Below are positions 7,728-17,342 of a DNA stretch of 64,000 bases, in pieces. The notes beneath the pieces were generated by a model. That model saw only the letters and a list, made by a program, of their open reading frames with translations. It had not been told where the DNA came from and ran no database searches. The DNA is from Flavobacterium odoriferum (lineage in GTDB: Bacteria; Bacteroidota; Bacteroidia; Flavobacteriales; Flavobacteriaceae). Both the position numbers and the translations under genes were made by a program. Numbering within the stretch: the first letter of the stretch is position 1; each line of letters starts with the position of its first letter. The stretch spans positions 62,001 through 126,000 of the forward strand of contig NZ_JAMKFA010000001.1 of NCBI RefSeq assembly GCF_025499515.1, written 5' to 3'.

Positions 7728-10700
7728 ATGACTTCATTCAATTTTAAAAAATGGAACACCATTTTAGGCTGGACCGCTTTTGCAATTGCATTAATTACTT
7801 ATTCATTAACTGTTGAGCCAACATTAAGCTTTTGGGACTGTGGTGAATATATAGCAACATCAGCCAATTTAGAAGTTGGACATCCACCTGGAGCGCCATT
7901 ATTTCAAATGTTAGGGGCATTTTTTGCAATGTTTGCATTTAGTCCAGATAAAATTGCATTGATGGTAAACTATCTTTCGGTTTTTTCGAGTGCTTTTACA
8001 GTGCTTTTTCTGTTTTGGTCATTAACCATGATTCTTAAAAAAGTGGTTAGCACAGCAAAAGAAATTTCAAAAAATCAAAATATAATGATTTTAGGGAGCG
8101 CTTTTATTGCTTCATTAACATTTACATTTTCAGATAGTTTTTGGTATAATGCTGTAGAAGCTGAAGTATATGCAATGGCTACTTTTTTAATTGCTTTGTT
8201 ATTTTGGTTAGGATTACGCTGGGAACAAGAATTTGAAACACCTCGTGGGAACAAATGGTTATTGATCATTTCATTGGTAATTGGATTATCTTTTGGAGTT
8301 CACTTTATGGCTCTTTTGGCTTTTCCTGCAATTGGATTTCTTTATTTCTTTAAAAAATATAAAACCGTTACGGTAAAAAGTTTCCTGATAGCAAATGTTG
8401 TTATTATTGCAATTTTACTTTTTATCTTCAAATTATTACTTCCATACACTTTGGCTTTCTTTGGAAAAACTGAAATATTCATGGTTAACAGTTTAGGTAT
8501 GCCATTTAATTCTGGGACCATATTTGCTTTTTTATTAATTATTGCCGCTTTTTACTTTGGATTAAATTACACCAAAAAGAAAGGTCACGTTTTTTACAAT
8601 ACTTTAATTTTAGCAACACTTTTTATCTTAATTGGATTTTCAACTTGGTTAATGTTACCTATTCGTGCCAATGCAAACACACCAATTAACGAAAATAAAC
8701 CATCAGATGCCGCTGAAGTTTTAGCATATTACAACAGAGAACAATATGGTGAGCAAAAATTATTTTATGGCCCACAATTTTCTGACACTTATGCTGGTTT
8801 AGATCCAGAAACACCTTATTTAGATGGTAAACCAAACTATGAGCGCGATTATAAAACCGGAAAATACATCATTACAAATAACTTTAAAAACGCTACTCAA
8901 AATACAGATGATGCACACAAAGCATTACTTCCAAGAATGTGGAGCAATGAGCACAATGTAAACTATATGACATTTGGCGAACCTTTAGAATTTAGAATTA
9001 ATCCAGAATATTCGCATGAAGATGAATTGGTTCAAATTGTGACCGATTTTAGAAAAGCCTATGCAACTGGCGAAGTTGATTTAAAAGGTTATGATAAATT
9101 CTTAAAAACGTATGGTGAGTATTTAATTGTTGATAAACCTAGTTTTGCTACAAACATGAAATTCATGTTTCAATATCAATTTGGTTATATGTACATGCGC
9201 TATTTACTTTGGAATTTTGTGGGAAGACAAAACGATGAACAAGGAAAATATGAAGATTTAAAAGGAAATTGGATTACAGGAATTGATGTTATTGACGAGT
9301 TTTTTATTGGTTCTCAAAAAAATCTTCCTTCAGATATTGCAAATAATAAAGCACGAAATATTTACTTCGGAATACCTTTCATTTTAGCTTTAATCGGATT
9401 GATTTTTCATGCAAAACGCGATATTAAAAGTTTCTATGTTTTGTTAGTCCTTTTCTTATTTACGGGATTAGCGCTAAAAATATACTTAAACGAAAGACCA
9501 TTTGAACCAAGAGAACGTGATTATGCCTTAGTAGGTTCTTTTTATGTATTTGCCATGTGGATTGCTTTCGGAATTTACGCAATATTCGATTGGATTAAAC
9601 AATATTTAGCACCTAAAGTTGCCATTCCGGTTGTATTAGTGGTTTGCTTGTTAGCTTCGCCTGTTTTAATGGCAAAAGAAAACTGGGACGACCATGATCG
9701 TTCAGATAAATATACAGCACTTGCTATGGCAAAAGCGTATTTAGATTCGTGCGAACAAAATGCAATATTATTCACCATTGGTGATAACGACACATTCCCA
9801 TTGTGGTATATGCAAGAAATTGAAGGTTACAGAACTGATATTAGAATTGTAAACACAAGTTTATTCATGACCGATTGGTATATTGACCAAATGAAGATGA
9901 AAACACACGATTCTGCTCCTATTCCAAGTTCGTTCAATAGAGAACAATACAAAGGAAGTAACAGAGATTACAGTTTATATGTTGAGCGCACAGAAGATCC
10001 TTTATTACTTGATGAAATGCTTAAATTTATCGCTTTAGACGATGAAAGAGCCAAAATAACATTAGATAGTGGTAATAAAGTGAATTATTTCCCTTCAAAA
10101 AAAGTGATACTTCCTATTGACAAAAATACCATTATTAAAAACAAAGTGGTTAGCCAAAAATTCTACGATTCGATAGTACCACAAATTGAATTTACAATCA
10201 AAGACAAAGCATTGTACAAAAATCGTTTAATGATGTTAGACATTGTGAATCAAAACAACTGGAAACGACCAATCTATTTTACAGGCGGAAGTTTTGGTGA
10301 AGACGATTACATTTGGATGAAAGATTACTTACAATTAGACGGAATGTGCTTTAAATTAGTTCCTGTTAAAACCCCTGTTGAAGATCCAAATCCTATGGAA
10401 ATGGGTTATATTGATTCAGATAAAATGTATGATATTGTAATGAAATGGGATTGGGGAAATAGTGAAAGCCCAAACATCTATCACGATCCTGAAACACGTA
10501 AAAACAGTATTTCGTATCGAACTAATTTAGCACGATTGATGCAAACATTAATCAATGAAGGCAAAAATGAAAAAGCTGAAAAAGTAATTGATTTAGCTAT
10601 GGCAAAAATGCCTTTAGAATATTTTGAATATTATTCGCTATTAGAGCCTTTTGCTGCTGGATATTACGAAGTAGGTCAAAAAGAGAAAGCGCGAAACATG

Positions 10701-10928
10701 CTTTCTAAATTGGTTAAAAAACAACAAGAATTGTTAACGTATTACAGCTCATGGAAAGCAAGTGACCAAAACTTTAGTGCAATGGATATTATGATGGACA
10801 TTGAGCAATACAGAAGTTTCTTAGAAGTTGCAAAAAATGGTAATGATTTAGAGTTTTACAATAAAGAAAAAGTAAAGTTCAATAATTTCAACAAAATGTT
10901 TGAACGTTTTGGAAGAAAAATGGAATAA
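7728..10928 (+). CDS. DUF2723 family multi-pass membrane glycosyltransferase
   Basis: 1066 residues. N-terminal half (about 1-330) is polytopic, with the DUF2723 signature near residue 35 (SFWDCGEYIATSANLEVGHP), where acidic residues sit at the end of the first membrane segment as in GT-C glycosyltransferases. Further membrane segments lie near 555-660, followed by a soluble C-terminal region with TPR-like helices (about 930-1066). The family is related to the O-mannosyltransferase TMEM260; a role in protein O-glycosylation or envelope glycan transfer is a family-based inference and the donor and acceptor are unknown. Monocistronic with a strong terminator at 10947-10988. Length is normal for Bacteroidota members. 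Confidence 0.85.
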   Translation: MTSFNFKKWNTILGWTAFAIALITYSLTVEPTLSFWDCGEYIATSANLEVGHPPGAPLFQMLGAFFAMFAFSPDKIALMVNYLSVFSSAFTVLFLFWSLTMILKKVVSTAKEISKNQNIMILGSAFIASLTFTFSDSFWYNAVEAEVYAMATFLIALLFWLGLRWEQEFETPRGNKWLLIISLVIGLSFGVHFMALLAFPAIGFLYFFKKYKTVTVKSFLIANVVIIAILLFIFKLLLPYTLAFFGKTEIFMVNSLGMPFNSGTIFAFLLIIAAFYFGLNYTKKKGHVFYNTLILATLFILIGFSTWLMLPIRANANTPINENKPSDAAEVLAYYNREQYGEQKLFYGPQFSDTYAGLDPETPYLDGKPNYERDYKTGKYIITNNFKNATQNTDDAHKALLPRMWSNEHNVNYMTFGEPLEFRINPEYSHEDELVQIVTDFRKAYATGEVDLKGYDKFLKTYGEYLIVDKPSFATNMKFMFQYQFGYMYMRYLLWNFVGRQNDEQGKYEDLKGNWITGIDVIDEFFIGSQKNLPSDIANNKARNIYFGIPFILALIGLIFHAKRDIKSFYVLLVLFLFTGLALKIYLNERPFEPRERDYALVGSFYVFAMWIAFGIYAIFDWIKQYLAPKVAIPVVLVVCLLASPVLMAKENWDDHDRSDKYTALAMAKAYLDSCEQNAILFTIGDNDTFPLWYMQEIEGYRTDIRIVNTSLFMTDWYIDQMKMKTHDSAPIPSSFNREQYKGSNRDYSLYVERTEDPLLLDEMLKFIALDDERAKITLDSGNKVNYFPSKKVILPIDKNTIIKNKVVSQKFYDSIVPQIEFTIKDKALYKNRLMMLDIVNQNNWKRPIYFTGGSFGEDDYIWMKDYLQLDGMCFKLVPVKTPVEDPNPMEMGYIDSDKMYDIVMKWDWGNSESPNIYHDPETRKNSISYRTNLARLMQTLINEGKNEKAEKVIDLAMAKMPLEYFEYYSLLEPFAAGYYEVGQKEKARNMLSKLVKKQQELLTYYSSWKASDQNFSAMDIMMDIEQYRSFLEVAKNGNDLEFYNKEKVKFNNFNKMFERFGRKME

Positions 10929-10946
10929 CTAATTTTCAAAATATAA

Positions 10947-10988
10947 AATGTTCCAAATGAAAGAAATTTCGTTTGGAACATTTTTTTT
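10947..10988 (+). terminator. Terminator of the DUF2723 gene
   Basis: AATGTTCCAAA (10947-10957) pairs with TTTGGAACATT (10972-10982), followed by a run of T. Confidence 0.92.
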
Positions 10989-11004
10989 ATACTAATTTTA
11001 CAAG

Positions 11005-11643
11005 ATGAACTTCAATTGGGTAAAAACAAATAAAGGGATTAAAAAGATTTTCAATAATCTGGTTTGGGATATTCCAAATTCAGACAAAAAAATCTATTTA
11101 ACTTTTGATGATGGCCCAATTCCAGATGTAACCGAATGGGTTTTAGATCTTTTAAAATCAGAAGAAATAAAAGCTACATTCTTTTGTATTGGTGATAATA
11201 TCAAAAAGCATCCAGAAGTTTACAAAAGAATTCTATCTGAAGGTCATCAAACCGGAAATCACACCTTCAACCATCTAAATGGCTGGAAAACCAACACAAA
11301 AAGCTATTTAGAGAATTTTAAATTATGTGAAACTGAACACTTAAAACTGAACACTGAACACTCATTTTTATTTCGTCCTCCTTACGGAAAAATAAAACCA
11401 AGTCAATCAAAAACAATTAGGCAATTAGGCTACAAAATAATTATGTGGGATGTTTTGAGTTATGATTTTGACTCAACCATTTCAGCAGAAGAATGCTTAG
11501 AAAATGTAATTTCAAATACAGAACAAGGAAGCATTATCGTATTTCACGATAGCCTAAAAGCAGAAAAAAATCTGAAATATGCATTACCAAAAGCAATACA
11601 AATTTTAAAAAATAAGGGGTTTGTTTTTGATGTAATTTCTTAG
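11005..11643 (+). CDS. Polysaccharide deacetylase (NodB/CE4 family)
   Basis: 212 residues. NodB-type metal-dependent deacetylases remove N-acetyl groups from chitin- or peptidoglycan-like sugars. Motif 1 is LTFDDGP (residues 32-38), motif 2 is HTFNH (about 87-91) giving the His pair for the metal, motif 3 is FRPPYG (about 122-127), and later motifs are MWDVLSYDF and IIVFHDS. There is no signal peptide; the N-terminus resembles the flavobacterial short deacetylases. The stretch just before FRPPYG (about residues 110-121) is encoded by a heptamer array (CTGAACA units at 11333-11367). The 3' end overlaps the convergent thioredoxin-like gene by four bases. Confidence 0.9.
   Translation: MNFNWVKTNKGIKKIFNNLVWDIPNSDKKIYLTFDDGPIPDVTEWVLDLLKSEEIKATFFCIGDNIKKHPEVYKRILSEGHQTGNHTFNHLNGWKTNTKSYLENFKLCETEHLKLNTEHSFLFRPPYGKIKPSQSKTIRQLGYKIIMWDVLSYDFDSTISAEECLENVISNTEQGSIIVFHDSLKAEKNLKYALPKAIQILKNKGFVFDVIS
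11333..11367. repeat. Heptamer array A (inside the deacetylase gene)
   Basis: Five consecutive seven-base units in register: CTGAACA, CTTAAAA, CTGAACA, CTGAACA, CTCATTT. It encodes the linker between the second and third NodB motifs. Confidence 0.8.
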
Positions 11644-11936
11644 GCCTGTTCTTGCACCAAGGAAATTAATGTATTCGCATCAAGTTCACCGCTTTGTCTC
11701 CATACCATTTGACCTTCTTTATAAATCATTAAAGTAGGTAAGCCTTTAATACGAAGTGCTTCGGCTAATTCCTGATTTTTATCCACATCAATTTTAATTA
11801 CACGCGCTTTGTCTCCTAAAGCAGCAGCTACATGACGAATTACTTCATTCATAGCTACTGAAGGTTCATTCCACTCTGTAAAGAAATCGATTAGTACAGG
11901 TACTTGAGCATCGATAAGTTCTCCAAATTTTGACAT
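11640..11936 (-). CDS. Thioredoxin-fold protein lacking the CxxC active site
   Basis: 98 residues with a complete thioredoxin fold: PVLIDFFTEW (strand and approach to the active site), VIKIDVDKNQELAEALRIKGLPTLMIYKEGQ with the cis-Pro loop (GLPT). The active-site segment that should read WCGPC reads WNEPSVAM, so both redox cysteines are absent. Disulfide chemistry is therefore impossible by the usual route; a binding or chaperone role is an inference. It is transcribed convergently with the deacetylase gene and is likely monocistronic. Similar cysteine-less forms occur in flavobacteria, and the true TrxA is at 58871-59188. Confidence 0.85.
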   Translation of the reverse strand: MSKFGELIDAQVPVLIDFFTEWNEPSVAMNEVIRHVAAALGDKARVIKIDVDKNQELAEALRIKGLPTLMIYKEGQMVWRQSGELDANTLISLVQEQA

Positions 11937-11988
11937 AAATTGAATTTATTAGTATCAAAAAAATTAATTTTCACACGAAAATAATATA

Positions 11989-11996
11989 CAAATGTA
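11989..11996 (-). promoter_or_regulatory. -7 promoter element of the thioredoxin-like gene
   Basis: TACATTTG on the minus strand matches TAnnTTTG, 52 bases before the ATG at 11936. The -33 element is not obvious. Confidence 0.5.
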
Positions 11997-12010
11997 GCAT
12001 TTTTACTGAA

Positions 12011-13240
12011 TTACGCTACTTTTTCTCCTTTTTTTAGTTCAATAACCGTAATTTCGGGCATAATACCTACTCTACCTGGGTAAGCATGGAAACCAAAACC
12101 ACGATTTACATAAATATATCTTCCCGCATTTTCATACAATCCAGCCCATTGTTTATAAACGTATTGTACTGGACTCCATTTTACCCAACCCGGAATTTCT
12201 ATCCCAAATTGGAATCCATGTGTATGACCCGAAAGTGTTAAATGATAATGATTGTCATCGTGCTGAATTTTCTCATCCCAATGACTTGGATCGTGACTCA
12301 TTACAATTTTGAAATCTTCTTTCGTTAAACCTTTCGAAGCTAAATTCAAATCGCCACGCTCACCAAATTTTCTTCCCCAGTTTTCAACTCCTACAATTGC
12401 TAATTCCTGATTACCTTTTTTGATTTTCACATGTTCATTCAACAACAATTTAAAATCAATTTTATCATGAATTGCTTTTATTCCTTCAAAATTAGCTTGT
12501 TTTTCAGTTTGCGATTTCCAATCTATGTATTCGCCATAATCGTGATTTCCTAAAATAGAGAATTTCCCAAATTTCGGATTATGAATTCCTTTAAACGTAT
12601 CAATCCAAGGATCCATTTCAGTAGCGTGCGTATTTACAATATCGCCTGTAAACAAAACCATATCTGAATTTTGCTCATTAATTAAATCAATCGCATACTT
12701 AATTTTCTCGGCATCATCAAAACTTCCACTGTGAATATCTGAAATGTGAGTAATCGTAGTTCCGTCAAAAGCATCTGGCAAATCAGGAAAAAACAAGGTT
12801 TGTTTGATTACTTTGTAATTGTATTTCCCAATGGTAATTCCATATAAAAATGAAGCAAACGGAATAGCAGCTATTCCCAAAGCAATCTGACTCACAAAAC
12901 GTCTTCTTTCTGGCAAAAAACTCTCAGAACCACTTTTTGTTATCACACCAAATAATCCAGCAAAAAAACGAATAATATCTTCTCCAAATAATATGATGGT
13001 CAATAATAATTTTGGCACATATAACAACAACAACAAACCCATAGTCATCATGGTTTTTGGAGTTTGCCCCACACTTCTATCAAAATGATACAATTGGTAA
13101 ACAATATAAAATAAAGCGATTGCAGATGTTACATAATAGAAAATAAAAAACCACTTCGATTTTATCAAAGTCTTAAACGCCTGAAAAGCATAGATTTCCA
13201 GAATGATAACAAATACTAAAAAAACAATCCAACGAATCAT
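12011..13240 (-). CDS. Membrane-anchored calcineurin-like metallophosphoesterase (YkuE/YaeI type)
   Basis: 409 residues. The first 110 hold about three membrane segments, then an RRRF motif with a further hydrophobic segment (about 112-140). The catalytic domain follows: DIH (in ITHISDIHSG, near 168), GDIVN (near 200), GNHD (near 232), and SGHTHG near 340, providing the two-metal ligands of the calcineurin-like fold. YaeI/YkuE-type enzymes act at the membrane, in some cases on lipid A precursors; the substrate here is unknown. It stands alone between the thioredoxin-like gene and divergent polA. Confidence 0.88.
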   Translation of the reverse strand: MIRWIVFLVFVIILEIYAFQAFKTLIKSKWFFIFYYVTSAIALFYIVYQLYHFDRSVGQTPKTMMTMGLLLLLYVPKLLLTIILFGEDIIRFFAGLFGVITKSGSESFLPERRRFVSQIALGIAAIPFASFLYGITIGKYNYKVIKQTLFFPDLPDAFDGTTITHISDIHSGSFDDAEKIKYAIDLINEQNSDMVLFTGDIVNTHATEMDPWIDTFKGIHNPKFGKFSILGNHDYGEYIDWKSQTEKQANFEGIKAIHDKIDFKLLLNEHVKIKKGNQELAIVGVENWGRKFGERGDLNLASKGLTKEDFKIVMSHDPSHWDEKIQHDDNHYHLTLSGHTHGFQFGIEIPGWVKWSPVQYVYKQWAGLYENAGRYIYVNRGFGFHAYPGRVGIMPEITVIELKKGEKVA

Positions 13241-13364
13241 TAGCTCTTTTTTTTTGCAAAGTAAGGAACAAGTTAGACAAATTGATGCTGCATTAAATGA
13301 ATTTTAACAAAGTTTTTTTAAGCAAAGAATTGTACTTTTACATTTTTAATGAAAATTCTGAACA

Positions 13365-16217
13365 ATGTCACAAAAACGCCTTTTCCTTCTTGATGCTTAC
13401 GCGCTTATTTTTCGTGGGTATTATGCTTTTATAAAAAATCCTCGTATCAATTCGAAAGGAATGGATACTTCTGCCATTATGGGATTTATGAATTCTTTGA
13501 TGGATGTAATTAAGCGTGAAAAACCTGATCATTTAGCGGTGGCTTTTGATAAAGGCGGAAGCGATTATCGTTTTGAAATGTATCAAGAATACAAAGCGCA
13601 CCGTGACGAAACGCCAGAAGCGATTAAAATTGCGGTTCCGTACATTCAAGAATTATTGCGCGCCATGCATATTCCAATTATTGAAAAAGCAGGTTTTGAA
13701 GCCGATGATTTAATTGGAACATTAGCCAAACAAGCCGAAAAAGAGGGCTTTCAAGTGTTTATGGTAACGCCTGATAAGGATTTTGCACAATTGGTTTCGG
13801 AAAATATCTTTATGTATAAACCCGCCCGAATGGGGAACGATATTGAGATTTGGGGAATTCCTGAAGTCTTAGCAAAATTTGAAATCGAACGTCCAGACCA
13901 AGTAATTGATTTTTTAGGAATGATGGGTGATTCTGCCGATAATATTCCTGGATTACCGGGTGTGGGTGAAAAAACAGCTAAAAAATTCTTAGCAGAATAT
14001 GGTACTTTAGAAAATTTATTAGCCAATACGCATCAGCTAAAAGGTGCGATGAAAGAAAAAATTGAAGCCAATAAAGAATTAGGCCTTTTATCCAAAAAAC
14101 TAGCCACTATCCTACTCGATTGTCCCGTGACATTTGATGCCCAGGATTACGAATTATCAAAACCCGATGTGGAGAAAACTGATGCCTTGTTTCAGGAATT
14201 AGAATTCCGTCAAATGAAAGCGCAGTTTGATAAGTTATTTGGTTCTGGGAAAGAATACGATGAAATTGATGCCAACGGAAATACTTCTGAAATTCCGCAA
14301 CCAACTAAAAAAGCTCCAGTAAAAAAATCAAACGAGGACCAATTTGATTTGTTTGGTTTTAGTGACGAATCGGACGAACCAACAGCGAATCATTCGTATT
14401 ATGCAACGTTAGAAAATACCACGCATTTTTACCAAATTATTCAAGGTGATTTGCCTGTAAAGTTGTTATTACAGAATTTATTAAATCAAACTTCGGTTTG
14501 TTTTGATACCGAAACTACTGGAATTGATGCTTTGAATGCCGAATTAGTGGGAATGTCATTCTCTTTCGAAAAAGGAAAAGGATTTTATGTTCCGTTTCCA
14601 GAAAATCAGGAAGAAGCACAAACATTAATTGAAAAATTCCGACCATTCTTCGAAAATGAGAACATCGAAAAAATCGGTCAGAACATGAAATACGACTTGA
14701 AAATTCTTTCGAACTACAACATGCAAGTCAAAGGAAAATTATTTGACACCATGATTGCGCATTATTTGATTAATCCTGATATGCGTCATAATATGGATGT
14801 TTTGTCGGAAACCTATTTGAAATATGCACCAAAATCAATTGAAACTTTAATTGGTAAAAAAGGCAAAAATCAATTGTCGATGCGCGATGTTCCTTTGGAA
14901 GATATTAAAGAATATGCAACTGAAGATGCCGATATTACCTTCCAATTAAAAGAACATTTCCAACCGATTTTAGAAAAAGTAGGCACGAAAAAATTGTTTG
15001 ACGAAATCGAAATTCCGCTAGTTCCTGTTTTAGCTGATATGGAAAAAGAAGGCATTCGTTTGGATGTAGAATTTCTAAAAAGTATGTCGGTTGATATGCA
15101 AAAAGAAATCGATGCGTTTGAACAACAAATTTATGAAACCGCTGGTGAGAAATTCAATTTGGCTTCTCCAAAACAGTTGGGCGATATTTTATTCGAAAAA
15201 CTAAAAATTGGTGGTGCGAAACAAAAGAAAACCAAAACGGGTCAATATGCTACTGGCGAAGAAGTGTTGAGTTATTTGGCAAACGAACATCAAATTGTGC
15301 GCGATATTTTAGAATGGCGTCAAATGGTGAAATTGCAAAGCACTTATATTGATGCTTTACCAAATCAAGTCGATAAAAAAACAGGAAGAGTGCATACCGA
15401 TTATATGCAAACGGTTGCCGCTACAGGTCGTTTGAGTTCAAATAATCCGAATTTACAAAACATTCCTATTCGTACCGAAAGAGGAAGACAAATTAGAAAG
15501 GCGTTCATTGCTCGCGATGAAAATTACACCTTACTTTCTGCCGATTATTCTCAAATTGAATTGCGAATCATTGCCGCTTTGTGTGGGGAAGAAAACATGA
15601 TTAAAGCGTTTCAAAATCACGAAGACATTCACAAAAGTACCGCTGCAAAAGTGTTCAATGTGCCTTTAGACGAAGTATCAAAAGAGCAAAGAAGTCATGC
15701 TAAAACTGTAAACTTCGGAATTATTTATGGTGTTTCGGCTTTTGGGTTGAGTAACCAAACCAACTTATCTCGAAAAGAAAGTGCAGAATTAATTGAAGCC
15801 TATTATCAAACGTATCCAAAATTAAAATCGTTTATGACTTCGCAAGTCGATTTTGCTAGAGAAAACGGTTATGTGGAAACCATTTCAGGAAGAAGACGTT
15901 ATTTGAAAGACATCAACTCAGCCAACGCCATTGTTCGTGGCGGTGCGGAACGAAATGCGGTGAATGCGCCAATTCAAGGTTCGGCTGCGGATATTATCAA
16001 AATTGCGATGATTAATATTCACAAAAAACTGACGGCTGAAAACTGGAAATCAAAAATGCTATTGCAAGTACACGACGAATTAGTGTTTGACGTGCACAAC
16101 TCCGAATTAGAAAAAATTCAACCGATGATTAAACACGAAATGGAAAACGCTTTTAAAATGGCAGTTCCGTTAGATGTGGAAATTGGATTGGGTAAAAATT
16201 GGTTGGAAGCGCATTAG
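13365..16217 (+). CDS. polA: DNA polymerase I
   Basis: 950 residues with all three activities present. The 5'-3' exonuclease (1-290) begins LFLLDAYALIFRGYYAF and includes MGDSADNIPGLPGVGEKTA. The 3'-5' proofreading domain (about 365-560) has FDTETTG, NMKYDLKIL and YATEDADITF, so its Asp/Glu metal ligands are intact. The polymerase domain has motif A LSADYSQIELR (near 722), motif B RSHAKTVNFGIIYG (near 775) and motif C LQVHDELVFD (near 900). It fills Okazaki gaps and repairs DNA. Followed by a heptamer-type repeat, another dispersed repeat and a terminator. Confidence 0.98.
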   Translation: MSQKRLFLLDAYALIFRGYYAFIKNPRINSKGMDTSAIMGFMNSLMDVIKREKPDHLAVAFDKGGSDYRFEMYQEYKAHRDETPEAIKIAVPYIQELLRAMHIPIIEKAGFEADDLIGTLAKQAEKEGFQVFMVTPDKDFAQLVSENIFMYKPARMGNDIEIWGIPEVLAKFEIERPDQVIDFLGMMGDSADNIPGLPGVGEKTAKKFLAEYGTLENLLANTHQLKGAMKEKIEANKELGLLSKKLATILLDCPVTFDAQDYELSKPDVEKTDALFQELEFRQMKAQFDKLFGSGKEYDEIDANGNTSEIPQPTKKAPVKKSNEDQFDLFGFSDESDEPTANHSYYATLENTTHFYQIIQGDLPVKLLLQNLLNQTSVCFDTETTGIDALNAELVGMSFSFEKGKGFYVPFPENQEEAQTLIEKFRPFFENENIEKIGQNMKYDLKILSNYNMQVKGKLFDTMIAHYLINPDMRHNMDVLSETYLKYAPKSIETLIGKKGKNQLSMRDVPLEDIKEYATEDADITFQLKEHFQPILEKVGTKKLFDEIEIPLVPVLADMEKEGIRLDVEFLKSMSVDMQKEIDAFEQQIYETAGEKFNLASPKQLGDILFEKLKIGGAKQKKTKTGQYATGEEVLSYLANEHQIVRDILEWRQMVKLQSTYIDALPNQVDKKTGRVHTDYMQTVAATGRLSSNNPNLQNIPIRTERGRQIRKAFIARDENYTLLSADYSQIELRIIAALCGEENMIKAFQNHEDIHKSTAAKVFNVPLDEVSKEQRSHAKTVNFGIIYGVSAFGLSNQTNLSRKESAELIEAYYQTYPKLKSFMTSQVDFARENGYVETISGRRRYLKDINSANAIVRGGAERNAVNAPIQGSAADIIKIAMINIHKKLTAENWKSKMLLQVHDELVFDVHNSELEKIQPMIKHEMENAFKMAVPLDVEIGLGKNWLEAH

Positions 16218-16226
16218 GAAAGTGGT

Positions 16227-16253
16227 CAGTGGACAGTAACAGTTGGCAGATGG
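16227..16253. repeat. Heptamer array B (3' of polA)
   Basis: CAGTGGA, CAGTAA, CAGTTGG, CAGATGG: four units beginning CAG, three of seven bases and one of six. It starts ten bases after the polA stop codon. Confidence 0.6.
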
Positions 16254-16262
16254 ATTAGTTTT

Positions 16263-16285
16263 GTCATTTCGACGAAGGAGAAATC
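16263..16285. repeat. Dispersed intergenic repeat with ATTTC/GAAAT hairpin
   Basis: The segment starts GTCATTTCGACGAAGGAG and ends AAATC; ATTTC and GAAAT can pair. I recognise this string as a type often seen between genes in Flavobacteriaceae (from memory, not searched). It sits directly after heptamer array B. Confidence 0.5.
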
Positions 16286-16300
16286 AAATTATATAACATC

Positions 16301-16340
16301 AAACCCGATACGTTTCAAAACCTATCGGGTTTATTTTTTT
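16301..16340 (+). terminator. Terminator of polA
   Basis: AAACCCGATA (16301-16310) pairs with TATCGGGTTT (16323-16332), then ATTTTTTTT. The loop adds a few further pairs. Confidence 0.93.
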
Positions 16341-16365
16341 TGAAATCATTTTGCCATTTCAAATA

Positions 16366-16389
16366 ATATTTAGATATTTGTCTAAATAT
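16366..16389 (+). promoter_or_regulatory. Palindromic operator over the sdpR-like promoter
   Basis: Nine-base arms ATATTTAGA (16366-16374) and TCTAAATAT (16381-16389) are perfect inverted repeats with a six-base spacer. The spacer ends with TTTG of a near-consensus -7 box (GATATTTG, 16373-16380). The ArsR-family start codon follows at 16400, so a dimeric autorepressor would cover the promoter. Confidence 0.78.
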
Positions 16390-16399
16390 ATAAATTAAT

Positions 16400-16654
16400 A
16401 TGAACGCAATTTTCAAAGCCTTAAACGACGAAACCAGAAGAGATATTCTGGAATTGCTGCGCAAACAGGAAATGACGGCTGGTGATATTGCGGACCAATT
16501 TCATATTTCAAAACCCAGTATTTCGCATCATTTGGATATTTTAAAACGTGCCGATTTAGTCACGAGCGAGAAAAAAGGACAATTTGTAGTCTATTCTTTA
16601 AACACTACAATTGTTGACGATATTTTACAATGGATTATTACTCTAAAAAAATAA
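16400..16654 (+). CDS. ArsR/SmtB-family autorepressor, SdpR type
   Basis: 84 residues, a bare winged helix. It opens IFKALNDETRRDILELLR, has the recognition helix region HISKPSISHHLDILKRADLV and the wing SEKKGQFVVYSLN. No metal-binding cysteines are present, as in SdpR. In Bacillus SdpR represses its own operon with SdpI until SdpI sequesters it at the membrane; the same gene order here (regulator, three-base gap, SdpI-like protein) supports that circuit by analogy. A perfect palindrome at 16366-16389 overlaps its promoter. Confidence 0.9.
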   Translation: MNAIFKALNDETRRDILELLRKQEMTAGDIADQFHISKPSISHHLDILKRADLVTSEKKGQFVVYSLNTTIVDDILQWIITLKK

Positions 16655-16657
16655 AGT

Positions 16658-17299
16658 ATGGAGAAGTTTAAAAAAGAAATTCCGTTTTTAGCAATTGCAT
16701 TAATTCCTTTTGTTTATCTAATTTACATTTGGAATCGTTTACCAGAAAAAGTTCCAATGCATTGGAATGGCGCCGGAGAAATTGATCGTTATGGCGATAA
16801 AAAAGAACTAGTTGCCATGTTATGCATGTTGGTTGGAATCACCTATTTTGTTTTTCTAATTATTCCTTATGTTGATCCAAAGCAAAAATTACAAAACATG
16901 GGCAACAAACTGAATAATTTACGAATGATTCTTACTTTATTCATGTCGGGTTTAGCGGTTTTTATTTTGTATAGTGTACAACAAAAAAGCAGTAATCCAG
17001 GCTTTGTATTTGCAATTATTGGCTTGCTTTTTGCTTTCTTAGGTAATTATTTCAAAACCATAAAACCAAATTATTTTATTGGTATCAAAACACCTTGGAC
17101 ATTAGAAAATGAAGAAGTTTGGAAAAAAACACATGTACTAGGCGGAAAACTATGGTTCATTGGCGGACTTTTAATGGCGTTGACATTTTTGTTACCAAAC
17201 GAAATGCAATTGTATACTTTTTTAGGAATTACTGCCGTTATTACTATTGTTCCAATTGTATATTCGTATTTGGAATTCAAAAAAATCAAAAATCAGTAA
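16658..17299 (+). CDS. SdpI-like integral membrane protein (DUF1648 plus SdpI domain)
   Basis: 213 residues with six predicted membrane segments. The DUF1648 part (about 10-60) includes PEKVPMHWNGAGEIDRYGDK, and the SdpI part (about 145-205) includes GIKTPWTLENEEVWKKTH, the hallmark of the family. In Bacillus, SdpI gives immunity to the SDP toxin and sequesters SdpR. No toxin gene like sdpC is seen here, so the protective role is uncertain. It starts three bases after the regulator and is 43 bases before a serine hydrolase, forming a likely three-gene operon. Confidence 0.88.
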   Translation: MEKFKKEIPFLAIALIPFVYLIYIWNRLPEKVPMHWNGAGEIDRYGDKKELVAMLCMLVGITYFVFLIIPYVDPKQKLQNMGNKLNNLRMILTLFMSGLAVFILYSVQQKSSNPGFVFAIIGLLFAFLGNYFKTIKPNYFIGIKTPWTLENEEVWKKTHVLGGKLWFIGGLLMALTFLLPNEMQLYTFLGITAVITIVPIVYSYLEFKKIKNQ

Positions 17300-17342
17300 C
17301 AAAATAAAATCTCAACTACTAATTAGAAAAACAGAAAATATT

